Below, in pieces: positions 63,908 through 64,000 of a DNA stretch of 64,000 nt; the stretch's first letter is position 1; each line of letters begins with the position of its first letter. A program made the position numbers and the translations under genes. This DNA is from Marisa cornuarietis (lineage: Eukaryota > Mollusca > Gastropoda > Architaenioglossa > Ampullariidae). The DNA lies in NCBI GenBank assembly GCA_004794655.1, contig SMMW01000005.1, positions 1,054,001-1,118,000 of the forward strand, written 5' to 3'. The notes under the pieces are model-generated. The model made no database searches. It saw only the letters and a program-made list of their open reading frames with translations, and was not told the DNA's origin.

Positions 63908-64000
63908 GGATGACTGACTGACTGACTGACTGACTGACTGACTGACTGACTGACTGACTGACTGACTGACTGACTGACTGACTGACTGACTGACTCACTG
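63908..64000. repeat. (GACT)n tetranucleotide tail at the window edge
   Basis: Uninterrupted GACT units directly follow the last readable LINE codons and run to the window end. They are probably the microsatellite 3' tail of the LINE. Confidence 0.9.

Noticed and set aside
16500..64000. Search for CRISPR arrays, rRNA or tRNA genes
   Set aside because: No spaced direct repeats of CRISPR type and no cloverleaf-complete tRNA; the box A/box B hits belong to SINEs.

Overview
The window looks like invertebrate (metazoan) genomic DNA, most likely from a gastropod mollusc. The evidence is long introns, GT-AG exons that are almost all in phase 1, secreted or membrane immunoglobulin-like (Ig-like) proteins, and many LINE, SINE, hAT, Tigger and MITE repeats. 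The species cannot be fixed from the sequence, and the mollusc call is an inference. There are no bacterial-style genes, rRNA genes or CRISPR arrays.

The host content is one cluster of related Ig-like receptor genes. Gene A (+, 18079-37091) encodes a signal peptide, one cysteine-rich domain (D1) and a short hydrophobic tail. Its first intron is about 17 kb and full of transposons. Gene B (-, 51812-43641) and gene C (+, 52954-61730) are a head-to-head pair of paralogues about 1.1 kb apart. Each has a signal-peptide exon and exons for five Ig-like domains. Exons 3, 4, 5 and 6 have identical lengths in the two genes (128, 211, 303 and 288 nt), and the splice phases match throughout. B then has a clear transmembrane exon and a short cytoplasmic tail. 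No matching transmembrane exon was found for C. A fourth, decayed copy (called psi-D, +, 3634-11784) keeps recognisable remnants of exons 2, 4, 5 and 6 in the same order.

Layout: 1-3.6 kb holds no gene, only SINE and simple repeats. From 3.6 to 11.8 kb is psi-D, interrupted by a MITE and an L2-like LINE fragment. From 13.0 to 15.7 kb is a decayed LINE. From 15.15 to 17.6 kb is a local duplication just 5' of gene A. Intron 1 of gene A holds a decayed hAT (ZMYM1-like transposase, 20.2-23.0 kb) and an I/Nimb-type LINE (Y, 23.8-35.25 kb) into which a second copy (X, 25.6-31.7 kb) has inserted. Between the convergent genes A and B lies an L2/CR1-like LINE with an intact 1120-codon reading frame (37.5-41.1 kb, -). 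Gene B carries an internally deleted Tigger element in one intron. Gene C carries a CR1-like fragment that was itself split by a second MITE copy. The right end (62.6-64.0 kb) is a LINE missing its reverse transcriptase core and ending in a GACT repeat.

Exons were assembled by hand from reading frames, splice signals, phase continuity and B/C comparison. Internal exons of B and C are well supported. The 3' ends of A and C are uncertain.
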